From the NCBI RefSeq assembly GCF_013248975.1, contig NZ_JABRWH010000001.1, positions 1,364,001 through 1,428,000 on the forward strand: a stretch of DNA of 64,000 nucleotides, given 5' to 3'. Under the pieces are notes generated by a model, which ran no database searches, was not told the origin of the DNA, and was given only the letters and a program-made list of their open reading frames with translations. The stretch comes from Neobacillus endophyticus. GTDB lineage: Bacteria; Bacillota; Bacilli; Bacillales; Cytobacillaceae. Of this stretch, positions 23,528 to 32,071 are shown piece after piece; the first letter of the stretch is position 1, and every line of letters begins with the position of its first letter. Position numbers and translations under genes: made by a program.

Positions 23528-24748
23528 TTAACGATAACTGATTGCCTGGCTTCCCATTTGCTCCCATCCGCTTTTAAAAGAATGGAGGGGCGCCTTGTCA
23601 TTTTTTATTCCGGAAAGCGGATCATTAAAATAAATATATCGGCTGTCATAACCGGTCACCAATACACTGTGCTCTTTGCCATTTATAGAGATACGCCCTT
23701 CTGGCGTATTCCAAGTAACCCAGTATTGTGATGGTGTTGTATCAAACAACGTATTGATTATGACCCATACCGGTTTCCCTTTATTTAAATATTGAAACAT
23801 GGTTTCAAATTTACTGCCTGTAAAATCAATAATCCGATTTGGCATATATCGATTGGCCAGTTTAGCAATAGGACCATGATATACCCCGTACCCCAAATTG
23901 TTGATGTTATACATATCACCGACAAAGCCTTTGTTAGGATTGCCATAATTAATTTGACCATTTACACGTGAATAGGGTGTCGGATCCCTTTCTATTTGGG
24001 AAGACAATGTCATTTTATCTACCTCGATCCCAGCACTCTTCAGCAGCATTGTAAGCGAAGTGATCTCACAGCCGCGCGGCAGCTCCGGTAATTGGGAAAC
24101 AATCGGAACATCTAAAATCGCAGATGAAACGGCACCATCTGGTCCAAGAAGAAATTTCCCTTTGCTATTTTGAACCCAGCCTGTCAACATCACACCATTG
24201 GAATTAAGGTCATACCGTTTGCCATTCACTTCTACCCAATCCGTCTGCATGGCGCCGGTTGAATCTAGAAAATACCAATGTCGGGCATCATGGATCCAGC
24301 CCTTCTCCATCACACCGTTCTGATTAAGAAAATAGCGTTTGCTTTGGTATTGGATCCATCCTGTCTGTTTTTCACCATTACCATTTAAAAAGTACCAGTT
24401 TTCCCCTTCTTTAATCCACCCAGTCGCCGAGATTTTGACATTTACTAACCGTTTATGATCGTCTGTAATTTTTAAAATCGTATTACTAGTCTGCTTAGGA
24501 ATGGACAAAATAAAATTCCCTGTACCATCTGCTTTTGTGCTATTTAACAAGCCGGCTTTTGTTTCAGCCCGAATCGTGGTATTAGGGGAGGCCGTCCCTT
24601 TAATAATTGTCGTTTGGTCAGTAATCTTTCCGCTAAATCGAATGGGCTCTCCCTGCCAGGCTGAGTGAGCAATGAATTGCCTCGAGCTTAATGGATAAGA
24701 GATTACTAGTAAAACCACCACACCCATTAACCATAATTTTGACCGCAC
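23528..24748 (-). CDS. Secreted C39-like peptidase-domain protein with five cell-wall-binding repeats
   Basis: A 406-residue exported protein. The order is signal segment (about 3-27), an Ig-like domain (ITDQTTIIKGTASPN, about 40-100), five tandem 20-residue repeats of the GW(I/V)..WYFLN.NG..QT type (about 110-210), then a C39_2-like domain from LDVPIVSQLPELPRGCEIT (about 218). That domain has the nucleophile-position Cys, a His in EHSVLVTGYDS and a following NDP. The GTG at 24748 has AGGAGG 8 bases upstream. The repeats resemble choline-binding repeats, so surface attachment is likely. The paralogue at 25704 flanks ywlE on the other side. Confidence 0.8.
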   Translation of the reverse strand: MRSKLWLMGVVVLLVISYPLSSRQFIAHSAWQGEPIRFSGKITDQTTIIKGTASPNTTIRAETKAGLLNSTKADGTGNFILSIPKQTSNTILKITDDHKRLVNVKISATGWIKEGENWYFLNGNGEKQTGWIQYQSKRYFLNQNGVMEKGWIHDARHWYFLDSTGAMQTDWVEVNGKRYDLNSNGVMLTGWVQNSKGKFLLGPDGAVSSAILDVPIVSQLPELPRGCEITSLTMLLKSAGIEVDKMTLSSQIERDPTPYSRVNGQINYGNPNKGFVGDMYNINNLGYGVYHGPIAKLANRYMPNRIIDFTGSKFETMFQYLNKGKPVWVIINTLFDTTPSQYWVTWNTPEGRISINGKEHSVLVTGYDSRYIYFNDPLSGIKNDKAPLHSFKSGWEQMGSQAISYR

Positions 24749-25092
24749 AGGCCGCCCCTCCTCTCAGAATGCCGCTCACATATTTTCTGGCTACTATTCT
24801 ACCATAGTTATTATGAATTAGAATACAAGAAGACCTTATCAAACGCCATTGGCAAAAGCACCCACTCAAGTTTATCTGCGGACAATGCTTGATGAACCAT
24901 AAATAATGGAGCGTTTTTCTCAAGTAAAGTTCGATTATCCAAAAGGTAAGTTAGCTGCCCCTAAGTCAATTATGGTGACCCGCTAGTAAAGAGGGCTTCG
25001 AAAACATGGTTATCGGCCCCCTCATCCGCTAATATAGAGGAATATTCAGCAAGTCGAGCCTCTGGTGCCTGCCGAAACCCAAAATAAAGAGG
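24749..25092. other. Intergenic region upstream of the first C39-like gene
   Basis: About 340 bases with no supported gene. It should hold the promoter of the C39-like gene. A partial TGGTGCCTG fragment of the dispersed repeat core lies near 25065-25073. Confidence 0.35.
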
Positions 25093-25109
25093 CCTGCCAA
25101 TTTGGCAGG
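25093..25109 (-). terminator. ywlE terminator
   Basis: A compact 8-bp stem (CCTGCCAA / TTGGCAGG) with a 1-base loop as written, realistically a shorter stem with a 3-5 base loop. It is followed on the minus strand by CCTCTTTATTTTGG, 18 bases after the ywlE stop. Confidence 0.65.
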
Positions 25110-25127
25110 TCCAAGCTTCGATTATTC

Positions 25128-25589
25128 CTATTCGCCCCAGTCTTCATTCATTTGCTTTAATTTTCCAACCGTTTTATCAATCAATTTCCTCAGCTCTTGA
25201 AAAGTCCCTTGATACACAGCCAAGCTCCCGCCAAACGGATCACTGACATCATGATCAAATGTTTCGCCATTAAATTCTTTTAGCGTAAAAAGTTTTTCAA
25301 TCGCTTGTGGGTATTGCTGCTGGATGGCAAATTTATGAGCAGAGGTCATCGTTAAAATCAAATCAGCCCAGGCCACTTCACTTCCAGTTAATAACGTAGC
25401 TCTATGGTTGTGATTAATATCGTTGTCACCGAGTACTTTTTGCGCATGCGAGGAGGCTTCACTCCCACTTGAAGCAAATATTCCCGCAGACTTCACCTCA
25501 AGCCCAGCAATGTTTTTACTTTTTAAAATCGCTTCCGCCATTGGACTCCGACATGTATTCCCCGTGCATACGAATAAAATACGCTGCAT
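25128..25589 (-). CDS. ywlE: Low-molecular-weight protein phosphatase YwlE
   Basis: A 153-residue LMW-PTP-fold phosphatase. The signature loop near the N-terminus is FVCTGNTCRSPMAEA, with nucleophile Cys at about residue 7, and the general-acid Asp is in DHDVSDPFGGSL. In B. subtilis and Geobacillus, YwlE is a protein-arginine phosphatase opposing the McsB kinase. A Thr after the first Asn in CTGNTCRS is the position linked to phosphoarginine selectivity, so the same activity is likely. Confidence 0.9.
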   Translation of the reverse strand: MQRILFVCTGNTCRSPMAEAILKSKNIAGLEVKSAGIFASSGSEASSHAQKVLGDNDINHNHRATLLTGSEVAWADLILTMTSAHKFAIQQQYPQAIEKLFTLKEFNGETFDHDVSDPFGGSLAVYQGTFQELRKLIDKTVGKLKQMNEDWGE

Positions 25590-25703
25590 CCTGCCTGCCC
25601 CCTTTATATCCTATTATAAAACAATTTTATCAAAAGCAAACTGAGGCTTGTGTCCAATTTTTCCCGATTTAAAAAGCGTCCTATCTCCAAGAAAGTTTTC
25701 TCA

Positions 25704-27113
25704 TTAGCGCCAGCTGATGGCCTGGCTGCCCATTTGCTCCCACCCGCGTTTAAAAGTACTAATAGCAACTTTTCGATTTTTTATCACCGCAAGCGGATCA
25801 TTAAAATAAATATACCGGCTGTCATAGCCTGTTACCAATACACTGTGTTCCTTGTAGGTGATGGAAATTTTCCCTTTGGGCGTGTTCCAGACATACCAAT
25901 ATTGCGTTGGAACGGTATCAAATAATGTGTTATTAATCACCCATACTGATTTACCACTATTTAAATACTGATATATATCTTCAAACTTGCTGCCGGTAAA
26001 ATCAATGACACGATTTGGGATGTACTTTTCTGCCAGTTCCTTAATTGGTCCATGATAGACCCCAAGGCCCGGATTGCTGAAAGAGTACATATCCCCGACA
26101 AACCCGGTATAAGGATTTCCAAAATACACCTGCCCATTTACCTTGGAATACGGTGTCGGATCCTTTTTCACTTGTAATGCCAAGGTCATTTTATCAGCCT
26201 TTACCCCTGCATCTCGCAGCATCATTGATAGCGAAGTGACCTCACAGCCGCGCGGCAGCTCCGGCATTTGGGCAATCAACGGGGCATCCAAAATAACGCT
26301 AGCGACAGCACCGCTTGAGCTAAGGTAGTACCAATCCCCACCACTTTGAAACCAGCCTGTCCTCATCGACCCATCCGCATTTAGGAAATAGAACTTGCCA
26401 TTTACCTTCACCCAGCTCGTCTGCATCACACCGTTTGAATTTAGATAATACCATTTGCCGCCTGTATACACCCAGCCTGTTGCCATTTTCCCTGAGCCGT
26501 ACAAATAGTACCACTTGCCGCTGTCTAACACCCAGCCAGTCTGCATCTGGCCGTTTGCTTTCAAGTAATACCAATATCCTCCATTATAAATCCAGCCAGT
26601 CTGCATAGCACCATTGCTATTTAAAAAGTACCAACTCCCTTGGTTGAGAAGCCAGCCGGTTTGCCTTGCGCCCGTTTTGTCAAGAAAATACCGCTTTCCC
26701 TGATCATCCATCCAGCCGGTCTGCTTTTCACTGTTGCTATTGTAAAAGTACCACTGCCCATTCTCCTGAATCCAGCCTGTCGCTATCACAGTTACATTGA
26801 ATGAATATGTATTTTTCCCATCATCTTCAGTAATAGTTAAAAGGGTATTTGCCGGCTGCTTGGCAATCACGACAGAAAACCCTCCTGCATCGTTCGCATT
26901 TGTAGTTGCAAGCAAGCTGTCTTTCACTGTTATTTTTATAACAGCATTCGGATGCGCAGTTCCGTTAATGGCGGTCGTTTGGTCGGTTACTTTCCCAAAA
27001 ATTTGAATAGCATTTTCCTGCCCTGCGGTATCAGCAAAAGCAAGCCCAGGAATGCAAGAAATAGTGATAACGAAAAAACAAATAAGAAATCTACCCCATA
27101 ATCTTGGCTGCAC
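25704..27113 (-). CDS. Secreted C39-like peptidase-domain protein with eight cell-wall-binding repeats
   Basis: A 469-residue paralogue of the protein at 23528. The signal peptide ends at LAFA (about residue 27). An Ig-like domain follows (KVTDQTTAINGTAHPN). Eight tandem 20-residue repeats (about 112-270), for example GWVLDSGKWYYLYGSGKMAT, are choline-binding/CW_binding_1 style. The C39_2-like domain starts near LDAPLIAQMPELPRGCEVT, with His in EHSVLVTGYDS and then NDP. The GTG at 27113 has GGAGG upstream. The extra three repeats relative to its neighbour suggest expansion by recombination. Function is unknown; a wall-anchored cysteine peptidase is the best guess. Confidence 0.8.
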   Translation of the reverse strand: MQPRLWGRFLICFFVITISCIPGLAFADTAGQENAIQIFGKVTDQTTAINGTAHPNAVIKITVKDSLLATTNANDAGGFSVVIAKQPANTLLTITEDDGKNTYSFNVTVIATGWIQENGQWYFYNSNSEKQTGWMDDQGKRYFLDKTGARQTGWLLNQGSWYFLNSNGAMQTGWIYNGGYWYYLKANGQMQTGWVLDSGKWYYLYGSGKMATGWVYTGGKWYYLNSNGVMQTSWVKVNGKFYFLNADGSMRTGWFQSGGDWYYLSSSGAVASVILDAPLIAQMPELPRGCEVTSLSMMLRDAGVKADKMTLALQVKKDPTPYSKVNGQVYFGNPYTGFVGDMYSFSNPGLGVYHGPIKELAEKYIPNRVIDFTGSKFEDIYQYLNSGKSVWVINNTLFDTVPTQYWYVWNTPKGKISITYKEHSVLVTGYDSRYIYFNDPLAVIKNRKVAISTFKRGWEQMGSQAISWR

Positions 27114-27229
27114 CAGCTGCTCCTCCTCAAGAAAATCTATCTTTTTTAGATTGAAAGATTCATATTTTTTCCAATATTATTCTATCATAAAAAAAGGTAG
27201 ATTCATAAGAATTTGTCACTTATGGGTCT

Positions 27230-27784
27230 TTATGGGATCACGATTAACTTCAAGCCAAAGGCAAGTAAAATTGCTCCGCCCAATACCTCGCCATATGTCC
27301 CGAGCCACCCCTGCACTTTTCTCCCCAGCAAGAGCCCCGCCCATGTTTGAATTGTGGCAATGATCCCAAAGCATAAAATAACGACCACTGTTTTAGCACC
27401 ATATATTCCAAGTGTCAAACCGACAGAAAAGCTATCAAGGCTGACACTTAAGGCAAAAATTATGAGGCCAAAACCGGCAGGAGTCATGACTTTCTCCGAT
27501 CCCTGCTTTAGACTTGACCAAATCATATTCAAACCTAATACAATTAACAACAGCCCTCCTAAAATAGAGGCTATCGCTCCAAATTTTTCTGAGAGAAATT
27601 TCCCTGCCAACATGCCGACTAGCGGCATCCACACATGGAAAAGGCCGATCGTGATACCAATGTTAAAGATTTTCCTAAGCCGCAGTTTATACATCCCCAT
27701 GCCAAGCCCGACCGAGAAGGCATCCATTCCTAAAGCTGCTGCCATGATTGTGAGTGTTACAATTTCTCCAAACAGTTCTGACAT
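27230..27784 (-). CDS. mntP: Manganese efflux pump MntP (YwlD)
   Basis: A 184-residue membrane protein with six hydrophobic segments and the two MntP repeats carrying conserved acidic residues: [16 protein letters not shown] (N-terminal half) and [17 protein letters not shown] (C-terminal half). It exports Mn2+ to prevent overload. The ATG at 27784 (MSELFGEIV) is preferred, with AGGAGG 12 bases upstream; the frame is open 23 codons further without conservation. It corresponds to ywlD in the same neighbourhood of B. subtilis. Confidence 0.9.
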   Translation of the reverse strand: MSELFGEIVTLTIMAAALGMDAFSVGLGMGMYKLRLRKIFNIGITIGLFHVWMPLVGMLAGKFLSEKFGAIASILGGLLLIVLGLNMIWSSLKQGSEKVMTPAGFGLIIFALSVSLDSFSVGLTLGIYGAKTVVVILCFGIIATIQTWAGLLLGRKVQGWLGTYGEVLGGAILLAFGLKLIVIP

Positions 27785-27930
27785 CGTCTCTTTCCGCCTC
27801 CTTGGACTAACTATTTCAACATATGCACGTCCACACCCTTTTAGAAGTTTCATGGTGAATTCGTCTGCGGCTCACTATTTGGATGACTGGGGGCAGCGAA
27901 TATGATTTTATCGACTTCCCCAAATAAAAA

Positions 27931-27959
27931 ACCAGGCTCCCTTGACTTGGGAACCTGGT
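27931..27959 (-). terminator. ywlC terminator
   Basis: An 11-bp stem (ACCAGGCTCCC / GGGAACCTGGT, one mismatch) with a 7-base loop, followed by TTTTTTATTTGGGG on the minus strand. Confidence 0.85.
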
Positions 27960-27972
27960 ACCTTGAAATAAT

Positions 27973-29016
27973 CTATTCCACTATGATTTTATTTCCAGCA
28001 GCTTTCAGAAGACGGTTCATAATTGCCTGCCCCACACCGCTTGATGGAAACACTTCACTAAAAATGACGTCAACATTCATTTGATTAAAACGCCTTAATG
28101 TATCATAAAGGGCGGTTGCCACTGACTCAAGCTCGGCTCGCTTTCCGCACACTAGAACCACATCCGCCTCATAATCCGCCTGATGCTCCTCCGTCGTCAG
28201 CACCCCGACCCGAAGTCCTTCGTCCCGCTTTTCCTTCACCAAACGTTGGAGAAATTCTCTGGTGCCTGACACTAAATACATATCGGCATTCGGTGCATAG
28301 TGACGATACTTCATTCCCGGTGCTTTCGGTTTTGCTGTTTCATCTGAAAGCGCCTGGTCGAGACGTACTTCGCCGATCACTTTCTCGAGCTGCTCTTTTG
28401 TTACACCGCCTGGCCTCAATATGATAGGAATCTCTTCTGTACAGTCCAGTACGGTGGATTCAACACCAACCCCGGTTGAGCCGCTGTCAACCACTCCTGC
28501 AATTTTCCCGTTTAGATCGTCAATAACATGCTCAGCCTTGGTCGGGCTTGGTTTCCCGGAGCTGTTTGCACTTGGCGCAGCAATCGGCAGGCCGCATGTT
28601 TTCAACAGTGCCAAAGCAACAGGATGGTCCGGCATCCGTACGCCAACAGTTGCAAGGCCTGCTGTCGCTTTTTCAGATAAAATTCCTTGCTTTAATTTAA
28701 AAATGATCGTCAGTGGACCCGGCCAGAACTTACCCATCAAAACTTGGGCCTTTTCCGGAATCTCTTCCACAAAGTCCTTCAGCTGTTCTGTTTCCGCAAT
28801 GTGAATAATTAACGGGTTATCCCCAGGTCTTCCTTTGGCAGCAAAAATTTTCCCAACTGCTTCATCACTTTCAGCATTCCCACCCAGGCCGTAAACCGTC
28901 TCAGTTGGCAGGGCGACTACTTCATTTTCTCTCAAAAGTATCGCTGCATCCACAACCTGTGGATTACTTTCTAATTTATCCACATACTTATCCACTTTCA
29001 ATACAATTGTGTTCAT
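27973..29016 (-). CDS. ywlC: Threonylcarbamoyl-AMP synthase (Sua5/YwlC)
   Basis: A 347-residue Sua5-type enzyme that makes threonylcarbamoyl-AMP for the t6A37 modification of ANN-decoding tRNAs. The N-terminal YrdC domain (about 20-215) shows ALPTETVYGLGGNA, AKGRPGDNPLIIHI and APSANSSGKPSPTKAEHV. The C-terminal Sua5 domain starts after GMKYRHYAPNADMY. The segment encoding LVSGT contains a single copy of the dispersed core (GGTGCCTGACACT, 28261-28273); the alignment to the family shows no obvious length change there. Confidence 0.95.
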   Translation of the reverse strand: MNTIVLKVDKYVDKLESNPQVVDAAILLRENEVVALPTETVYGLGGNAESDEAVGKIFAAKGRPGDNPLIIHIAETEQLKDFVEEIPEKAQVLMGKFWPGPLTIIFKLKQGILSEKATAGLATVGVRMPDHPVALALLKTCGLPIAAPSANSSGKPSPTKAEHVIDDLNGKIAGVVDSGSTGVGVESTVLDCTEEIPIILRPGGVTKEQLEKVIGEVRLDQALSDETAKPKAPGMKYRHYAPNADMYLVSGTREFLQRLVKEKRDEGLRVGVLTTEEHQADYEADVVLVCGKRAELESVATALYDTLRRFNQMNVDVIFSEVFPSSGVGQAIMNRLLKAAGNKIIVE

Positions 29017-29201
29017 AGTTATCCACCTTTATGGTCCAGCCTAATTTCAGTCGAATTTTGCCGAATATGGGCGTTTGACACACATTTTTCACATAATACG
29101 TTTGCAAGTATAAAAGAAGGTGGGCATAAATACAAGTTTTTATCCACAAATTGTGTATAAATCCGTTAAAAAAGTGGATAACTAGGGGGATATATCCACA
29201 A

Positions 29202-29648
29202 TTATAGAGAAAATTTTAAAAATAACGAGTTATCCACATTTAAAACGTGTCGAATGTGCTCAGATTGATAAAATTCCTTCGGCAGCTCTTCCCTTTCCAC
29301 TTTTTCAAAGCCTAACATATTAAAAAATGGAAGTGTCACTATTTTATTTGTTGCCAAAAATAAACTTCTCATTCCCTTGCTTTTGGCCAGTTTCACCATT
29401 TGTTCAAACAGGACAATGATTTCCTTTTCTACTTGACCAGGTTTTACTACTAGTGAGCGCAAAAATCCATATTCCGCAATCGTCTCCATTCCGAGCGTCC
29501 CTTCCAAAACTCCACTCTCGTTCTCCAGCAATAAAAAGCTGCAGGCATCTTCATCTGAAATCCCACTTGTCCCCAGATTTGCCCTAATTAAAAATTCCTC
29601 CAAAATACTCAAATCCTCTTTCATCGCCTTGCGAATAATCCCTGGCAT
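29202..29648 (-). CDS. ywlB: GNAT-family acetyltransferase, YwlB-like
   Basis: A 148-residue GNAT protein. The acetyl-CoA-binding region has YGFLRSLVVKPGQVEKEI, an atypical version of the Q/R-x-x-G-x-G/A loop, followed by helix EQMVKLAKSKGMRSLFLAT and the C-terminal FFNMLGFEKVEREELP. GGAGG precedes the ATG. Position between ywlC and spoIIR matches B. subtilis ywlB. The substrate is unknown. Confidence 0.82.
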   Translation of the reverse strand: MPGIIRKAMKEDLSILEEFLIRANLGTSGISDEDACSFLLLENESGVLEGTLGMETIAEYGFLRSLVVKPGQVEKEIIVLFEQMVKLAKSKGMRSLFLATNKIVTLPFFNMLGFEKVEREELPKEFYQSEHIRHVLNVDNSLFLKFSL

Positions 29649-29745
29649 CTAAATCCTCCTCATTTTTCCTTTTCTACTCTATGAATATGAGTAACTAGAG
29701 AAAATAGACCAGTAAATCTAGTATTTCTTAAACTTTGGATGCAAA

Positions 29746-29773
29746 AAACCAGTCCGTCTGTTTGGACTGGTTT
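29746..29773 (-). terminator. spoIIR terminator
   Basis: A 10-bp perfect stem (AAACCAGTCC / GGACTGGTTT) with an 8-base loop, continuing into TTTTTTGC on the minus strand just past the spoIIR stop. Confidence 0.85.
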
Positions 29774-29780
29774 CATATGA

Positions 29781-30866
29781 TTAGTCAAATAGCTTTTCCC
29801 AAAGCTCTACGACGAAAAATTTTACTTTTACCGGCTGCTCATCTTCTGCTGTGTAAACTGGAGCCCTTTGTTTTACAGATTTATGTGCTGGCGGATTCTC
29901 ATCAGCAGCTAACGATTCTTTGTCGGCATTGGGGGACTTCTCATCTTCAGAAGTAGTGTTTATTCCTGAGTCCTTTGGATCTGCATCGTCCTCTTCATTT
30001 TGATTCTTAACTGCTTGATCCTGGGAACCTTGGTTCTCTAAAGAATTGGAACCATTTTGATTTTTAACTGCTCCACCATTTGAATCTTGATTATCTGCTG
30101 AATTGGAATCATTTTGATTTTTAACTGCTCTACCATTTGAATCTTGATTATCTGCTGAATTGGAATCATTTTGATTTTTAACTGCTCTACCATTTGAATC
30201 TTGATTATCTGCTGAATTGGAATCATTTTGGCCCTTTTGCTTGTTCTGATTTTGGTTTTTGTCAGCCATCTGATCGGCAGTAGACGGCACCTCTTTCTTT
30301 CCGTCTGATTCTGGTGATTTATTCTCTGCTGCTTCCACCTTGTCATTAAAGCCCCTGCTTACTGCCACTCCATTTGAAAAATCAAGGAAGCAAAGCGGTG
30401 GATAAAGGACGCACCACCAATTGGCACCTTCCCCTTTTCCCAATGTTATTAATACCGCCTGATATTCTCCAGCAGGATATAGGAACTGACCATATAATTT
30501 CGTCGGGAATTGTACCTTTCCGAACTGCACCTTCACCGTTTGATTTGACCCTTGTTCCTGCACTACTTTTTCTGCAATCGCCTTAATTTCAGGCAATTTC
30601 TCCTTGATTACCACTCTCGCTTTTTCCATGGAGGTCAAATCCTGCACCCATAGGGTAATCTGTGCATTGACTGCATCACGCACTTTTCGCTTAAGAGCCT
30701 GGTCAGCATCAAGATCACTATTAGCGAGAATCCGCAGACGGATGGCCTCCCCAGGAATAACAATCGACTCTTTTGCTGCTGCTTCCGTCTTTGGCATATA
30801 TAAACTTAACATCGTACCAAACGATAATAAAATCAAATAAGCCCATACTACAACTTTTCCTCTCAT
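29781..30866 (-). CDS. spoIIR: Stage II sporulation protein R with repeat-expanded insert
   Basis: SpoIIR is secreted by the forespore and triggers SpoIIGA to activate sigma-E in the mother cell. Here it is 361 residues from the ATG at 30866, against roughly 220 in B. subtilis. The N-terminal membrane segment VVVWAYLILLSFG and the conserved IRLRILANSDLDADQALKRKVRDA domain are intact, as is WWCVLYPPLCFLDF. Before the conserved end VKFFVVELWEKLFD there is a long Asn/Asp/Ser/Gln-rich insert with three near-perfect 57-base repeats (30054-30224). The start could also be GTG at 30875, since the Shine-Dalgarno is ambiguous. Confidence 0.9.
   Translation of the reverse strand: MRGKVVVWAYLILLSFGTMLSLYMPKTEAAAKESIVIPGEAIRLRILANSDLDADQALKRKVRDAVNAQITLWVQDLTSMEKARVVIKEKLPEIKAIAEKVVQEQGSNQTVKVQFGKVQFPTKLYGQFLYPAGEYQAVLITLGKGEGANWWCVLYPPLCFLDFSNGVAVSRGFNDKVEAAENKSPESDGKKEVPSTADQMADKNQNQNKQKGQNDSNSADNQDSNGRAVKNQNDSNSADNQDSNGRAVKNQNDSNSADNQDSNGGAVKNQNGSNSLENQGSQDQAVKNQNEEDDADPKDSGINTTSEDEKSPNADKESLAADENPPAHKSVKQRAPVYTAEDEQPVKVKFFVVELWEKLFD
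30054..30224 (-). repeat. Three 57-bp tandem repeats within spoIIR
   Basis: Copies lie at 30054-30110, 30111-30167 and 30168-30224. They are almost identical and keep the reading frame, encoding the 19-residue unit NDSNSADNQDSNGRAVKNQ. More diverged units flank them, so the array is longer at the protein level. Confidence 0.93.
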
Positions 30867-31139
30867 CTCCAGCACCGTCCCTTCACTATCATCATTGTGG
30901 ACAAAATGCCAGAATCTTAAACTATTAAAATTTAGTATTTTTTCGATGAGACTTCGTATAGTTGAGAACATCCGTATTATACTTTTCTACATAAACGAAA
31001 CAAAAGCCTTCTAAATTTGCTACTTCATTTAACGAAAGGGCTTACTCTACGCCTTCGTTCTTGTGCGACGGCGTAACTAGAATCCGCCTATTTATTTTGA
31101 TAGCACCTAAAATCCCACATGCTCTATAACCTAAAAAAA

Positions 31140-31164
31140 GCTCCGGAGCCCTACACTCCGAAGC
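31140..31164 (-). terminator. prmC terminator overlapping the stop codon
   Basis: A 9-bp stem (GCTCCGGAG / CTCCGAAGC, one wobble) with a 7-base loop that includes the prmC TAG, followed by T7 on the minus strand. Confidence 0.82.
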
Positions 31165-32071
31165 CAATTTCCGCAAAAACCATCCGATCTTTCCCGTTTA
31201 TATCATTCACTATTTCAACCTGTGCGTTCGCAAACGTATTTCGAAGAAGCGAAGCAACTGCTTCACCCTGACCTGCACCAATTTCAAAACAAACAAGGGC
31301 GGCCGGCGCCAGTACCAACGGCAGCTCCTTCATAAATCGGCGGTAAAAGTCCAAACCGTCTTCGCCCGCAAACAAAGCTCGGTGCGGCTCATGGTCCGTC
31401 ACCACCTCCGACATCCACACTTGATCACCTAGAGGAATATAAGGAGGATTCGACATCACCACATCCAGCTTTTCTCCCCGCTTCATAAATGGTGCCAACA
31501 AATCTCCGAGAAGGAACTCAACATCCGCCCCAAGCTGCAACGAATTCTCCTTAGCCACCTCCAGAGAATCCAATGCAATATCGGTGCCTGACACCATTAA
31601 CAATGGCGACGTAGTAGTATTGGTGTCAGGCACCATAGAAGGCATCAGCAGCTTCTCCAGTTCAAGTTTCATGGTGATGGCAATAGCGCCGCTGCCAGTG
31701 CCGATATCAACGAGCCGAAGGGACGATTTTCCGGCAAATAGTTTTGAGATCCTTTCGAGTGCGCCGTAGACGAGTTCTTCGGTTTCTGGTCTGGGGATGA
31801 GGACGGCAGGATTTACGGTAAAACGCCGGCCGTAAAATTCCTCCGAACCGATTAGATACTGAACAGGGACGCCGCGGACATGTTCTTTAACTGAAGCCTC
31901 AAACTTTTCCCACACCCCGGGATCCAGTTCCTCGCGAATATTAGCAAACAGCTGGGTGCGCGACATATTGCTGAAATGCCGCAGCAACAGCTCCCCGGCA
32001 TTCTCATCGCGCTCATTAGAAATTAAAAAAGAAGAAGCCCATTTCAGAGCTTCGAACACTTTTTTACTCAT
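31151..32071 (-). CDS. prmC: Peptide-chain-release-factor glutamine methyltransferase, with repeat-derived insert
   Basis: PrmC methylates the Gln of the GGQ motif of release factors, here encoded by the adjacent prfA. The 306-residue protein has an N-terminal helical domain ([12 protein letters not shown]...), the SAM loop [13 protein letters not shown], and the catalytic NPPY motif ([13 protein letters not shown]). Between the SAM loop and the next acidic strand end ([11 protein letters not shown]), about residues 146-163 are encoded by a complete inverted-repeat element (31583-31634). From memory of B. subtilis PrmC the interval is about 17 residues longer than usual. The ATG at 32071 overlaps the prfA stop by 8 bases and has only a weak RBS. 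Confidence 0.92.
   Translation of the reverse strand: MSKKVFEALKWASSFLISNERDENAGELLLRHFSNMSRTQLFANIREELDPGVWEKFEASVKEHVRGVPVQYLIGSEEFYGRRFTVNPAVLIPRPETEELVYGALERISKLFAGKSSLRLVDIGTGSGAIAITMKLELEKLLMPSMVPDTNTTTSPLLMVSGTDIALDSLEVAKENSLQLGADVEFLLGDLLAPFMKRGEKLDVVMSNPPYIPLGDQVWMSEVVTDHEPHRALFAGEDGLDFYRRFMKELPLVLAPAALVCFEIGAGQGEAVASLLRNTFANAQVEIVNDINGKDRMVFAEIGFGV
31583..31634. repeat. Palindromic repeat unit inside prmC
   Basis: GGTGCCTGACACC (31583-31595) and its exact reverse complement GGTGTCAGGCACC (31622-31634) enclose 26 bases. The whole 52-base unit lies in the prmC reading frame without creating a stop and encodes the segment [18 protein letters not shown]. Confidence 0.92.

Noticed and set aside
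27354..27905. 183-codon plus-strand open frame
   Set aside because: It is the antisense shadow of mntP, whose membrane protein and motifs are clear on the other strand.
28261..28273. Repeat-driven insertion in ywlC
   Set aside because: The core motif is present, but the protein aligns without an obvious length change around LVSGT, so an insertion as in prmC is not supported. Chance use of GTGTCAGGCACC codons remains possible.
30038..30346. 102-codon minus-strand frame with MIPIQQIIKIQ repeats
   Set aside because: It is the out-of-frame reading of the 57-bp repeats inside spoIIR.
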